The notes under the pieces were generated by a model. The model searched no databases and was not told where the DNA came from. It saw only the letters and a program-made list of their open reading frames with translations. Positions 5,904-12,697 of a stretch of 14,173 nt of DNA are shown piece by piece. Every line of letters starts with the position of its first letter. Position 1 is the first letter of the stretch. The position numbers and the translations under genes are program-made. Source of the stretch: an uncultured Methanobrevibacter sp. (GTDB lineage Archaea > Methanobacteriota > Methanobacteria > Methanobacteriales > Methanobacteriaceae); assembly GCA_900319985.1 (NCBI GenBank), contig ONQL01000064.1:1-14173 (forward strand), given 5' to 3'.

Positions 5904-6551
5904 TTATGCATCTCCTTCGTTCACATCTTCTTTGTTCCATGCGAGTAAATCTGGTCTGAATTTATCTAAAGCTACAAGAACAATTACGGTTAATACTGCT
6001 TCGATTATTCCAATGAAGACATGGTAAAGTACCATTGATGGAATACCAATGTTCATTGGGAAAGTTCCAGCAATTCCCATTTCGATAGCACATGCAAGTG
6101 CTGCAATAACTGTTGCTAACCAGGCACCGATACCTGCTGCTGCGTATTTTCCAATCATTCCTTGTAATCCTTTAAATGTGTAAAGTCCTACAGATCCTCC
6201 AATAATTGCCATATTCAATACGTTGGCTCCTAATGCGGTGATTCCTCCGTCTCCGAAGATTAATGCCTGTATTAATAATACAACTGTAAATACTAATACT
6301 GCAGCTTCAGGCGCAAGGAATACGATTGCTACTAATGCTCCTCCAACCATGTGTCCACTTGTACCGAATGGGATTGGCATGTTCATGGACATGATTGCAA
6401 AGATACCGGCAGCCAATACAGCTAAAAGAGGGATACGTTTTTCATCGAGGTTGTTTCTTGCCCATTTCACAGAGAAATACAATGCAACTATTAGAATCAC
6501 ATAGTATATTAGACATTGTGAAATAGGAATAAATCCGTCAGGTATATGCAA
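5904..6551 (-). CDS. cbiM: Cobalt/nickel ECF transporter substrate-binding subunit CbiM
   Basis: CbiM is the membrane S component that selects the metal ion. The 215-residue protein starts MHIPDGFIP; in the CbiM/NikM family the free N-terminus and His2 coordinate the metal, together with a second histidine, here His67 in PFGTSGHMVGG. About seven hydrophobic segments follow, including the conserved GDGGITALGANVLNMAIIGG. The start codon is TTG at 6551-6549. It is supported by GGAGG at 6564-6560, 8 nt upstream, and by the need for His at position 2; the nearby ATG at 6558 is in another frame. It heads cbiMNQO. GTAATAC motifs on both sides of its promoter suggest a metal-responsive regulator. Confidence 0.95.
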   Translation of the reverse strand: MHIPDGFIPISQCLIYYVILIVALYFSVKWARNNLDEKRIPLLAVLAAGIFAIMSMNMPIPFGTSGHMVGGALVAIVFLAPEAAVLVFTVVLLIQALIFGDGGITALGANVLNMAIIGGSVGLYTFKGLQGMIGKYAAAGIGAWLATVIAALACAIEMGIAGTFPMNIGIPSMVLYHVFIGIIEAVLTVIVLVALDKFRPDLLAWNKEDVNEGDA

Positions 6552-6576
6552 TTTTCATTCCTCCATATTTCAAAAA

Positions 6577-6616
6577 GTAATACTTTTTTGTTTTCAATTT
6601 ATATATTATGTATTAC
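6577..6616 (-). promoter_or_regulatory. cbiM promoter flanked by inverted GTAATAC motifs
   Basis: On the minus strand a TATA-like ATATATAAA lies at about 6606-6598, roughly 50 nt before the TTG start. GTAATAC (6577-6583) and its reverse complement GTATTAC (6610-6616) sit at the expected transcription start and just upstream of the TATA box. This is a plausible operator pair for a nickel- or cobalt-responsive regulator, but I cannot assign the regulator. Confidence 0.45.
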
Positions 6617-6684
6617 TTATCTCTTTTTTAATTTAGTATTTTCCTAAAATATCAAGTTTAATGTATTTTTTTTAAATTTAATGC

Positions 6685-6800
6685 GTAATAATTACTATTT
6701 TCACTTGATGTATAATAGTTATAAAGATATTGAATATATAAATGTTATTAAAGTAATACAAATTAGTATTATCTATAGTTTTTTGTAATACTTGAAGTAT
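6685..6800. promoter_or_regulatory. Second cluster of GTAAT-type palindromes with an orphan plus-strand promoter
   Basis: GTAATAATTAC (6685-6695) is a perfect palindrome. TAATAC-N6-GTATTA spans 6754-6771, and AATACTTGAAGTATT-like sequence spans 6788-6800. A plus-strand TATA-like AATATATAAA (6733-6742) lies upstream of the 6754-6771 element, arranged like a repressed promoter. No plus-strand gene follows: the next gene (8092-6812) is on the opposite strand. Confidence 0.35.
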
Positions 6801-6811
6801 AAAAAAAGTAA

Positions 6812-8092
6812 TTAATTTTTTACTTTTGCCAGGTAAATTGCATAAATTAAAATAGCTATTAAAAAGTATACGATAACTTGAATGTCTAAAATTCCGGTTT
6901 CAATGCCTAAAATTGCATATGTTAAAAGTAAACTATAAAGGCCAATATAAAAGAAGTCTTTGGTTTTTTGAATAATTTTAAATCCGATTCCTAAAATGAA
7001 ACCTAAAATGCACATTTCCACTGCAACACCCACTTTTCCAAAATCGATTACCATCTGCCCTATAAGTGTGGGTGTTATTGTAACTTCACTTCTCCATGCA
7101 ATTAGCTTTCCTACAGTCATTCTTGGTCCCAGTTCGCTTCCAGGAATTGCACTGGCCAATAATTTACCGTGTGTTAAACCGAAATCTCCTCCAAGAAAAT
7201 CAAGCAAGTTTAAAACATGCAGTGTGAAGTCCGCCCTGTTTTGGAGTGTGCTCAAGGGGTTTGTTGCAGTTGTTATGCTGAACTCCTTAACTGATCTAAA
7301 ATAACCAATTCCTATGATTGCACATACACCAATTAATCCTCCGACAACAACTTCCCATGGAGAAACAATATTTCCAAAGTAACCTATAATTATTATTATA
7401 AGAAATGATGCAAGTAGTGGTGTCCTATACCCTAGAGTTAATAATAATGCACAGTCAATCGCCAGCAATAATAGGAATCTGAATCTCACCTGTGGGCGAG
7501 TAAGTTTGTTCATCTGAAAATCTTTAAGGTATGCACTTGCAATTAAGCAGGTTGAGGGAATGATTAAAAAAACAGGCATTGTAAATGCTGGTTTGAGTAA
7601 ATATCTAATTGAAGGCTTTAGAATTGGAATTCCTCCAACAGAAGCAATGCTTAAAAAGAAAAATGCTATACTTACTAACATCAAACAAAATCCAAGTGAG
7701 TAAATATCGTCCCGCTTAAATTCAATTGCTGTTTTTGTATTGTTGTTTAGTAAAAATTTTGGAAGAACTGCTGATCCAATAATGAATGCGGCAAATCCTA
7801 TGGCTAGTGTGATGGCCAAACTTGTTGATATAGAATTCATTGACAGCAATAAAAATATTGAAAACAGCAAAATCACAATCAGCGGATTGAATATATGATT
7901 TTTTATGATGTTGTTTCTGTTTAGGAAGTTTAGGAAATTTTCGCTTGGGTAGAACTTTTTGAAATAACTTTTGAGCCATTGGTTTTCTAGGAATGATAAA
8001 ATGGAAAAAATTATTGTAAACAGAAGTGATTTGTGGAATTCATAACTGATTCTATTTACAATTGAAGTAAATTTAGAGTATATTAGGCTCAT
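6812..8092 (-). CDS. Wzy-like oligosaccharide repeat unit polymerase (membrane)
   Basis: This 426-residue polytopic protein has about eleven hydrophobic segments and resembles the oligosaccharide repeat-unit polymerase (Wzy-type) family, which joins lipid-linked sugar repeats at the outer membrane face. Pointers are an Arg-containing turn after a helix (GYRTPLLASF near 222-231), a long extracytoplasmic loop around residues 280-335 with polar and charged residues, and the block TITPTLIGQMVIDFGKVGVAVEMCI near 334-358, which matches the usual 'P-x-G-x-dfG-x-G' helix start. It follows the DUF4330-like gene by 11 nt and ends the three-gene operon. The start has only a weak GGTAAAAT upstream. A role in surface polysaccharide or pseudomurein-related glycan assembly is inferred from family resemblance. 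Confidence 0.65.
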   Translation of the reverse strand: MSLIYSKFTSIVNRISYEFHKSLLFTIIFSILSFLENQWLKSYFKKFYPSENFLNFLNRNNIIKNHIFNPLIVILLFSIFLLLSMNSISTSLAITLAIGFAAFIIGSAVLPKFLLNNNTKTAIEFKRDDIYSLGFCLMLVSIAFFFLSIASVGGIPILKPSIRYLLKPAFTMPVFLIIPSTCLIASAYLKDFQMNKLTRPQVRFRFLLLLAIDCALLLTLGYRTPLLASFLIIIIIGYFGNIVSPWEVVVGGLIGVCAIIGIGYFRSVKEFSITTATNPLSTLQNRADFTLHVLNLLDFLGGDFGLTHGKLLASAIPGSELGPRMTVGKLIAWRSEVTITPTLIGQMVIDFGKVGVAVEMCILGFILGIGFKIIQKTKDFFYIGLYSLLLTYAILGIETGILDIQVIVYFLIAILIYAIYLAKVKN

Positions 8093-8103
8093 ATTTTACC
8101 AAC

Positions 8104-8889
8104 TTAAAAGTTTCTAATAGATAACACATCATAGCTGTTTTTAATTGCATTCATTTGGCTATCACTGCAATTATAAACCCTAATTGTTATGTCATCTGTG
8201 ATTCCATTGAAATTACCTAAAACTGAATTGCCGTCCTTTATGTTCTCATCGGTTGATTTGATGATTTTTAGTTTTGAATTTGTACCTATGTCCTGACATC
8301 TGATTGATTCACGTTTATCTTTACTGTTTAAAACATTTGAAATTTCCTGCATTTTGGTTGAATCAATCGACTTTGTTGATATTTCTGTTGAAATTTCATA
8401 ATCTGTGCCGTTTGGAATTTTGCTTACTAAATCATTTAATGATGTTATGTTCATAGGTTTTATGTTGAATTCAACTAGATTATCATATTTTGTGCCGTTT
8501 GTTTCAATGGAAAGTGTTTTGATGTAGATGTCTGCTTCAGGAATGCTTTTGTATAATCCAAGCAAATATGGTTTGTTTTCAGAATCGATTAATACCTTGA
8601 CGTTTGTTCCTCCGTTATCATCCAACCATTCTACTGTACCATTGACAGTTACCTCTTCGCCATTTGTCGCATTAGTGCCCTTTACGGTTGCTTTCATCAC
8701 ATTTCCTGCCAGGTAATTTGGGAAGTATGTGTCAGATATCTTGTTTATGGTTGATGCATCGAAAGCGGTTTTCTGTACGTGTGATGAATCATCCGAAGTG
8801 ATGTGTATGAAAGCGAAAACTACTGCACATATCACCAATATGATGATTATGTAGTCGACCAGTGAAAACTTTTTGAGAATGTCTTTCAT
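8104..8889 (-). CDS. Membrane-anchored exported protein, DUF4330-like
   Basis: The 261-residue protein starts with a short basic cytoplasmic stretch (MKDILKKFSLVD) and one strong transmembrane helix at about residues 12-30; the rest is hydrophilic and probably outside the cell. The N-terminal helix followed by a beta-rich domain with a GNVMKATVKGT...VNGTVEWLD pattern resembles DUF4330, a family of unknown function often next to polysaccharide genes. NxT/NxS sequons are frequent, but this means little in such an Asn-rich protein. AAGGTTG at 8901-8895 serves as the ribosome binding site. It lies 13 nt after the ferredoxin gene and 11 nt before the polymerase gene, so it may be a polymerase partner. 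The family call is from memory of the pattern. Confidence 0.55.
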   Translation of the reverse strand: MKDILKKFSLVDYIIIILVICAVVFAFIHITSDDSSHVQKTAFDASTINKISDTYFPNYLAGNVMKATVKGTNATNGEEVTVNGTVEWLDDNGGTNVKVLIDSENKPYLLGLYKSIPEADIYIKTLSIETNGTKYDNLVEFNIKPMNITSLNDLVSKIPNGTDYEISTEISTKSIDSTKMQEISNVLNSKDKRESIRCQDIGTNSKLKIIKSTDENIKDGNSVLGNFNGITDDITIRVYNCSDSQMNAIKNSYDVLSIRNF

Positions 8890-8902
8890 GTTTCAACCTT
8901 GT

Positions 8903-9070
8903 TTAATCTTCGTAAATTGCGCCCACTGGACAAACATCCACGCATTCGCCACAGGAATCGCATTTTTCATTGTCGATGATGACTTTATAGGCTCTTTTTG
9001 TAATAGCCTCTTCCATACAAACGTCAATACAATCTTCACAAATTCCGCATTCTTCCATATCAATTTGCAA
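8903..9070 (-). CDS. Small two-cluster [4Fe-4S] ferredoxin, TTG start
   Basis: A short open frame encodes 55 residues with two [4Fe-4S] motifs: Cys8, 11, 14 and 18 (C-x2-C-x2-C-x3-C, followed by Met instead of the usual Pro) and Cys37, 40, 43 and 47 followed by Pro. I choose TTG at 9070-9068 as start. GGTG at about 9080-9077 lies 6 nt upstream and a stop immediately precedes the TTG; the alternative ATG at 9058 has no ribosome binding site and leaves only three residues before the first cysteine. It is the first gene of an operon with the DUF4330-like and polymerase genes. Electron carrier is the family role; why it is tied to surface-glycan genes is unknown. Confidence 0.85.
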   Translation of the reverse strand: MQIDMEECGICEDCIDVCMEEAITKRAYKVIIDNEKCDSCGECVDVCPVGAIYED

Positions 9071-9107
9071 TTAATACACCATTTTATTTGAATTTAAAAA
9101 AACTTTA

Positions 9108-9117
9108 TTGTATAAAG
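9108..9117 (-). promoter_or_regulatory. Putative promoter of the ferredoxin-DUF4330-polymerase operon
   Basis: On the minus strand, CTTTATACAA at 9117-9108 fits the archaeal TATA consensus. It predicts a transcription start near 9088, about 18 nt before the TTG start. Confidence 0.45.
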
Positions 9118-9133
9118 ATTTGATTATCTTAAT

Positions 9134-9143
9134 ATTTATATAC
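9134..9143. promoter_or_regulatory. TATA-like element with no assigned gene
   Basis: ATTTATATAC here is followed by TTTG and closely matches the plus-strand boxes of feoB, feoA and the tRNAs. Because the box is nearly self-complementary it could also serve the minus-strand ferredoxin operon as a distal promoter. On the plus strand no gene begins before the tRNA at 9244. Confidence 0.35.
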
Positions 9144-9206
9144 TTTGTTGGATAATATTAATGTGTAGTTTGTGTTATTTTTTGGATTTATGTAAAAAAA
9201 TCGCAA

Positions 9207-9216
9207 CATTTATATA
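9207..9216 (+). promoter_or_regulatory. tRNA promoter TATA box
   Basis: ATTTATATAC lies about 30 nt before the 5' end of tRNA-Leu, the expected distance for an archaeal tRNA promoter with a short leader. It would drive both tRNAs as one transcript. Confidence 0.6.
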
Positions 9217-9243
9217 CTACGAAATCAAATATCAATATTGTAT

Positions 9244-9324
<81 letters not shown>

Positions 9325-9326
<2 letters not shown>

Positions 9327-9397
9327 CTTAGTGGCTCAGGTGGTAGAGCGCTACCTTGGTAAGGTAGAAGTCGGGGGTTCGAATCCCCCCTAAGGCT
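9325..9397 (+). tRNA. tRNA-Thr (anticodon GGU) with a defective or overlapped 5' end
   Basis: The body is fully canonical. The D stem is GCTC (9334-9337) with GAGC (9346-9349). The anticodon stem is CTACC (9351-9355) with GGTAG (9363-9367) around TTGGTAA, anticodon GGT at 9358-9360. The T stem is GGGGG (9373-9377) with CCCCC (9385-9389) around TTCGAAT. The 3' acceptor strand is CTAAGGC (9390-9396) and the discriminator is T9397, the usual base for archaeal tRNA-Thr. On the 5' side only CTTAG (9327-9331) pairs. Positions 2 and 1 would be A9326 and C9325, which face G and C and belong to tRNA-Leu. Pairing can be rescued if G9324-C9325 are used with A9326 bulged. The gene is real by its core; its maturation is unclear. 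Confidence 0.85.
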
Positions 9398-9404
9398 TTA
9401 AGCT

Positions 9405-9412
9405 ATTTTTTT
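9405..9412 (+). terminator. Poly-T terminator of the tRNA transcript
   Basis: A run of seven T at 9406-9412 starts 9 nt after the tRNA-Thr 3' end. This is a typical archaeal termination signal, and a second run lies near 9426-9432. Confidence 0.6.
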
Positions 9413-9687
9413 CATGATTTTAACATTTTTTTCAGAATCGTTTATTTTATGCAGGCCTTGATGACATTCCGAATTGAATTAATCACATAATTATCAATAT
9501 CAGAATGGAAATGGTCACTATGTTGTTATTAATGATTTTGGCAAGTGATATTCTCTTAAAACGATAAAAGATGATATTTTTAAAATGATGCATGGTAGAT
9601 TAACAATACTTTAAATACTTTGAAAAATATATCTATTTAAGATATAATTAATGTCTTTGAATATGTAATATGTGTGAGGTGGAAGTA
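9413..9687. other. Intergenic region between tRNA-Thr and the membrane protein gene
   Basis: I see no gene here. One plus-strand frame near 9505-9567 reads as a short hydrophobic stretch (MEMVTMLLLMILASDILLKR, then stop) without a ribosome binding site. A TATA-like CTTTAAATAC (9609-9618) may be the promoter of the downstream operon, giving a leader of about 45 nt. Confidence 0.5.
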
Positions 9688-10635
9688 ATGAATTATTCAA
9701 AAATAATATTGGTTGGTTTTATTTCAGCTTTTGTTGCAATTTTAACATCTGTTTTAGGGGTTGCAGGTACCGTTATAGGCTCTGTTATTTCATCAGTGTT
9801 ATATAATATGCTTTCCGAAGCGTTAGAAAAACCGGTGTCCAATGTGTCTATCAAACATGAATTTGAATGGGATGTTGCATATGTATTTCCATTGATAGTA
9901 ATAGCATTGATCCAATTGTTGTTGATATGTTCATTCCTGGCAGAGTGGGGAATATTGCCTGGAACTTTCTTAAATGTTTATCTTTCACTTCAGGATTTTG
10001 CTGATAATAATTTGTACAGGATTTTAGGTTTGGCTTTAATAATTATCAGTGTCTATCCATTATTCTTAAAGCCTGAAAACGTTAAAAAAGTTCATGGTGT
10101 GATTATAGCTATTGTAGGTGTAATATTTTTAGCTAGAGGATTCGTGGATTTTGGAAATCCCGTCACTAATCTCTACCACCCTATATTCGAAGTATTCGAT
10201 TTCCCTATTGCAGTTATTGCATTCATATTGCTGGTGACTGTAATAGTGAGGATTTTAAGTTCCGCCTGGAATTCAGACCATTCCAGTGAATCTGTTTCAC
10301 AAGAGGATGTAAATGGATTCGTTGAAAAAAATAAGTTTTATCGCCAACAGGATGAAGGATATTCTGATAGAAAAGTTATACATGTTAGGAGAAAACCTCA
10401 ATATGGTGATTCAAACTATAGAAGGGTTGCCCATTCCAAATCCCAATATCAAAATAAGGCAACTCATAAACATCACAGAAACAGCAAGTTCTCTAAAAAT
10501 TTATCAAATGAAAAAGCTTCAAAGCCTCAGCAGGATGTCAAACCGGAGCCTGTTGAGAAAGGTCATAAGATTAACAAGTCTTCTAAAAATATCCAATTTG
10601 AATCCAATGATTTGTTGGATGAATATAAAAAGTAA
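9688..10635 (+). CDS. Multi-pass membrane protein with a long basic tail, function unknown
   Basis: I set the start at ATG 9688-9690 because a perfect GAGGTG site (9676-9681) is 6 nt upstream; an in-frame ATG at 9670 would place that site inside the gene. The 315-residue product has about five hydrophobic segments: roughly residues 5-35 (rich in Gly, Ala, Ser and Val), 64-86, 104-120, 131-145 and 170-190. From about residue 205 it turns into a 110-residue hydrophilic tail, rich in Lys, Arg, His, Ser and Gln, that is probably disordered and cytoplasmic. I do not recognise the family. It sits 8 nt upstream of an HTH-PhoU gene, so the two are almost certainly co-transcribed, and a shared role in sensing or responding at the membrane is possible but unproven. 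Confidence 0.8.
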   Translation: MNYSKIILVGFISAFVAILTSVLGVAGTVIGSVISSVLYNMLSEALEKPVSNVSIKHEFEWDVAYVFPLIVIALIQLLLICSFLAEWGILPGTFLNVYLSLQDFADNNLYRILGLALIIISVYPLFLKPENVKKVHGVIIAIVGVIFLARGFVDFGNPVTNLYHPIFEVFDFPIAVIAFILLVTVIVRILSSAWNSDHSSESVSQEDVNGFVEKNKFYRQQDEGYSDRKVIHVRRKPQYGDSNYRRVAHSKSQYQNKATHKHHRNSKFSKNLSNEKASKPQQDVKPEPVEKGHKINKSSKNIQFESNDLLDEYKK

Positions 10636-10643
10636 GAGGTAAT

Positions 10644-11528
10644 ATGAGTAAAAAAGACAAAACCCTGAAGGATATATTGGATTTGATTTTATATGAAAAT
10701 CCCTCCACTCAGGATGAAATTGCAGAAAAACTAGGGATAACTCGCAGATATGTTACTAAATTATTGCAGCCATTAATTAAAGATGGCACTATCAAAAGGG
10801 CATATGTTATTGACATAAAGGGATATGAAAAGATTGCCGAATCATTAAGCGATTATGTTAGTCCTAAAGAAAGTTCAGGAAATGTCCTGGTGAATGATAT
10901 GCTGGCCAACATGGCAAGGCATGTTCATTCCCAGCTTGAAGAGTCATTCACTGCCGTTTTGGAGTATGATGCGGAAAAGGCCAATCACGCTTTGGAAATG
11001 GATTTTGCTACCAACAATATGGTTGAAAAAATCAGAACTTCTGTTGAAACCATAGTCAGCATCAATAAGCATTCGGAATTTTCAAAATCGATGCTTTATA
11101 ATGAAGTTGCATATGATTTGGAAAGGATTGGGGATTATTGCGGCCATATTGCAAAATTCGTAATCAATGATGTGTATAAGATTGATGGGAATATCCTTAA
11201 GAAATTAAAGAAAATGTATAAGACTGCTCAAAAGATGATTCGTTTGGCTATGAAATCATTCCTTGAGGGTAAAACAGAATTAAAAGGGGATTTAATGGAA
11301 TTGGAAGATTCAATTCATATTCTCCAATCTAAAGCTATTAATCTGATTGCCACTCAAATGGCTGAGAATTCTTTTGATGAAAAAGAGCGTTCAAATTATT
11401 TTATTTATTTATTTAGAGTTATCAAAGCCTTTGAAAGGATGGGTGACATTTCTGTTGAAATAATGGACGTTTCCATTGAATTCCATGAAAATATTCCTAG
11501 ATCCACCACTCCAAGGTCTTTCAGATAA
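10644..11528 (+). CDS. HTH-PhoU family regulator
   Basis: The 294-residue protein joins an N-terminal winged-helix DNA-binding domain (about residues 8-57; recognition helix around TRRYVTKLLQPLIKDG) to a PhoU region (about 85-280). The PhoU part contains two three-helix repeats, each with the family's metal-binding signature: ERIGD at 160-164 and ERMGD at 264-268. PhoU proteins dampen phosphate uptake and Pho signalling; this fused form, common in archaea, is presumed to act directly on DNA. No pst or pit genes are in the window, so its target is open. GAGGT (10636-10640), right after the stop of the membrane protein gene, is its ribosome binding site. It should not be named phoU outright because of the fusion. 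Confidence 0.88.
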   Translation: MSKKDKTLKDILDLILYENPSTQDEIAEKLGITRRYVTKLLQPLIKDGTIKRAYVIDIKGYEKIAESLSDYVSPKESSGNVLVNDMLANMARHVHSQLEESFTAVLEYDAEKANHALEMDFATNNMVEKIRTSVETIVSINKHSEFSKSMLYNEVAYDLERIGDYCGHIAKFVINDVYKIDGNILKKLKKMYKTAQKMIRLAMKSFLEGKTELKGDLMELEDSIHILQSKAINLIATQMAENSFDEKERSNYFIYLFRVIKAFERMGDISVEIMDVSIEFHENIPRSTTPRSFR

Positions 11529-11539
11529 ATTAAAAAAAG

Positions 11540-11557
11540 GATTGGATTAAACCAATC
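11540..11557. terminator. Terminator-like hairpin between convergent HTH-PhoU and fumarase genes
   Basis: GATTGG (11540-11545) and CCAATC (11552-11557) form a 6-bp stem with a 6-nt loop. An A-run at 11532-11538 gives a T-run on the minus strand, so it suits the fumarase transcript best. Confidence 0.45.
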
Positions 11558-12399
11558 TAGTTATCATATATTTTTGTTGTGGCATGTCTATCTGCCCAAC
11601 ATTGTACGCATACTCCAACAGGCAAGCCTGCGGTGTGGGTGTGTGCTTTTAAAATTTTTACATCCAATGCGGTGGTTTTTCCACCAAGTCCCATTGGTCC
11701 AATTCCGGACGCATTGATTTCTTCTAATATTTCTTCTTCCAATTTGGCTAATTGAGGATCGGGATTTCTTTCACCTATTTTTCCAAGCAATGCTTTTTTA
11801 CCAAGTTTCAGACATAAATCTGAAGTTCCACCTATTCCAACACCAATAACTGTTGGGGGACATGGTTTTCCTTTTGCTTTCAGGACTGATTCAACAACAA
11901 ATTCTTTCACGCCTTCTATTCCTTCTGCAGGAAGGGCCATTTTTAATGCATTGTTGTTTTCTGAACCGAATCCTTTTGGTAATATTGTAATTTCTATATA
12001 ATCTTCATCAATCAGTTCAATGTCAATAGGTGGGATGTAATCTCCTACATTGACGTTGGTATTTTCACGGGTTAGCGGATCCACGATGTTTGGTCTGATT
12101 GGAATTTCTTTTGTGGCTTTTTTAATCCCCTCTTCAATTCCTCCGCGCAAGTCTTCAACTTCAACATTTCCTAATTTGACAAAAATCACTGGCAGACCTG
12201 TATCTTGGCACATTGGAATGCCTTTTTCTTCTGCAAGTTCAATATTTTTTAAAATTGCTTCAATATTTAACCTTGCAAGATCATGTTCTTCAATTTTAAG
12301 CGCATCTTCAAGTGATTTTTTAACATCTTCACCTAGAACAATGACGGCCTTTTTGTAAAGTTCATAAACGGTATCTTTAATGGTATCTTTAGAAATCAA
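11557..12399 (-). CDS. Class I fumarate hydratase, alpha subunit
   Basis: This is the alpha (N-terminal) part of the two-subunit [4Fe-4S] fumarase, interconverting fumarate and malate in the incomplete reductive TCA branch of methanogens. In 280 residues I see PMCQDTGLP with Cys64, GFGSENN near 143-149, GIGGTSDLC near 188-196, IGPMGLGGKTTALDVKI, and CVQCWADRHA with Cys264 and Cys267; cysteines in these blocks ligate the cluster in the family. The start is TTG at 12399-12397, preceded by AAGGG at 12411-12407, and no in-frame ATG lies upstream or within the first 60 residues. The beta subunit is not next to it, so it must be encoded elsewhere. It follows porF by 49 nt and may share the por transcript. 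A related tartrate dehydratase alpha subunit is less likely in this context. Confidence 0.9.
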   Translation of the reverse strand: MISKDTIKDTVYELYKKAVIVLGEDVKKSLEDALKIEEHDLARLNIEAILKNIELAEEKGIPMCQDTGLPVIFVKLGNVEVEDLRGGIEEGIKKATKEIPIRPNIVDPLTRENTNVNVGDYIPPIDIELIDEDYIEITILPKGFGSENNNALKMALPAEGIEGVKEFVVESVLKAKGKPCPPTVIGVGIGGTSDLCLKLGKKALLGKIGERNPDPQLAKLEEEILEEINASGIGPMGLGGKTTALDVKILKAHTHTAGLPVGVCVQCWADRHATTKIYDN

Positions 12400-12448
12400 A
12401 ATAAAACCCTTGTAAATTTTATAATCTTATTTTTTGATTTCAAGATAT

Positions 12449-12688
12449 TTAAATCTTAATTACATTGATTGGGCAAACTTCAACGCAGTCTCCACATCTA
12501 TTGCATTTTTCACCATTTATTGTGATGGCACCGCCCAAAACTTCGATGGCATTCTGTCTGCATGCTTTAATGCATGGTGCTTCTGATGGTTGGCAATTCA
12601 TACAAAATAAGTTGGGAGTGTCAACATTTAGTGTTTGTTGACAACTTCCACAGGTTGTACAATCTGTACAATTTCCTGAATTTAACAT
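12449..12688 (-). CDS. porF: Por-linked ferredoxin-type iron-sulfur protein PorF
   Basis: The 79-residue protein has twelve cysteines. Cys29, 32, 39 and 43 (C-x2-C-x6-C-x3-C) and Cys62, 65, 68 and 72 followed by Pro form two ferredoxin-like [4Fe-4S] sites. The N-terminus adds a regular CxxCxxCxxC at 7, 10, 13 and 16 that could bind a third cluster or a metal. It lies 9 nt after porE in the order porA-porB-porE-porF known from the methanobacterial pyruvate oxidoreductase operon, where PorE and PorF are thought to shuttle electrons to or from the enzyme. No clear ribosome binding site precedes the ATG at 12688, so it may depend on translation of porE. The symbol rests on gene order. Confidence 0.8.
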   Translation of the reverse strand: MLNSGNCTDCTTCGSCQQTLNVDTPNLFCMNCQPSEAPCIKACRQNAIEVLGGAITINGEKCNRCGDCVEVCPINVIKI

Positions 12689-12697
12689 AATTCTATT

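Noticed and set aside
5903..5911. Upstream ATG as the start of cbiN, overlapping cbiM.
   Set aside because: It directly abuts the AAGGAG site with no spacer; the ATG at 5902 is 9 nt away and follows the cbiM stop by 1 nt.
8873..9091. A 72-codon plus-strand frame opposite the ferredoxin.
   Set aside because: The minus strand has two intact cysteine motifs typical of ferredoxins; the plus frame is its shadow.
9505..9567. A possible small membrane peptide or gene remnant after tRNA-Thr.
   Set aside because: About 20 residues, no ribosome binding site, no recognisable family; hydrophobic codons are common in such AT-rich DNA.
9670..9687. Upstream ATG as the start of the membrane protein gene.
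   Set aside because: The GAGGTG site lies between this ATG and the ATG at 9688, so the later start fits translation better.
10313..10642. A 109-codon plus-strand frame overlapping the membrane protein's tail and the start of the HTH-PhoU gene.
   Set aside because: It lies in another frame of the low-complexity tail, has no ribosome binding site, and its translation looks like frame-shifted Lys/Asn-rich sequence.
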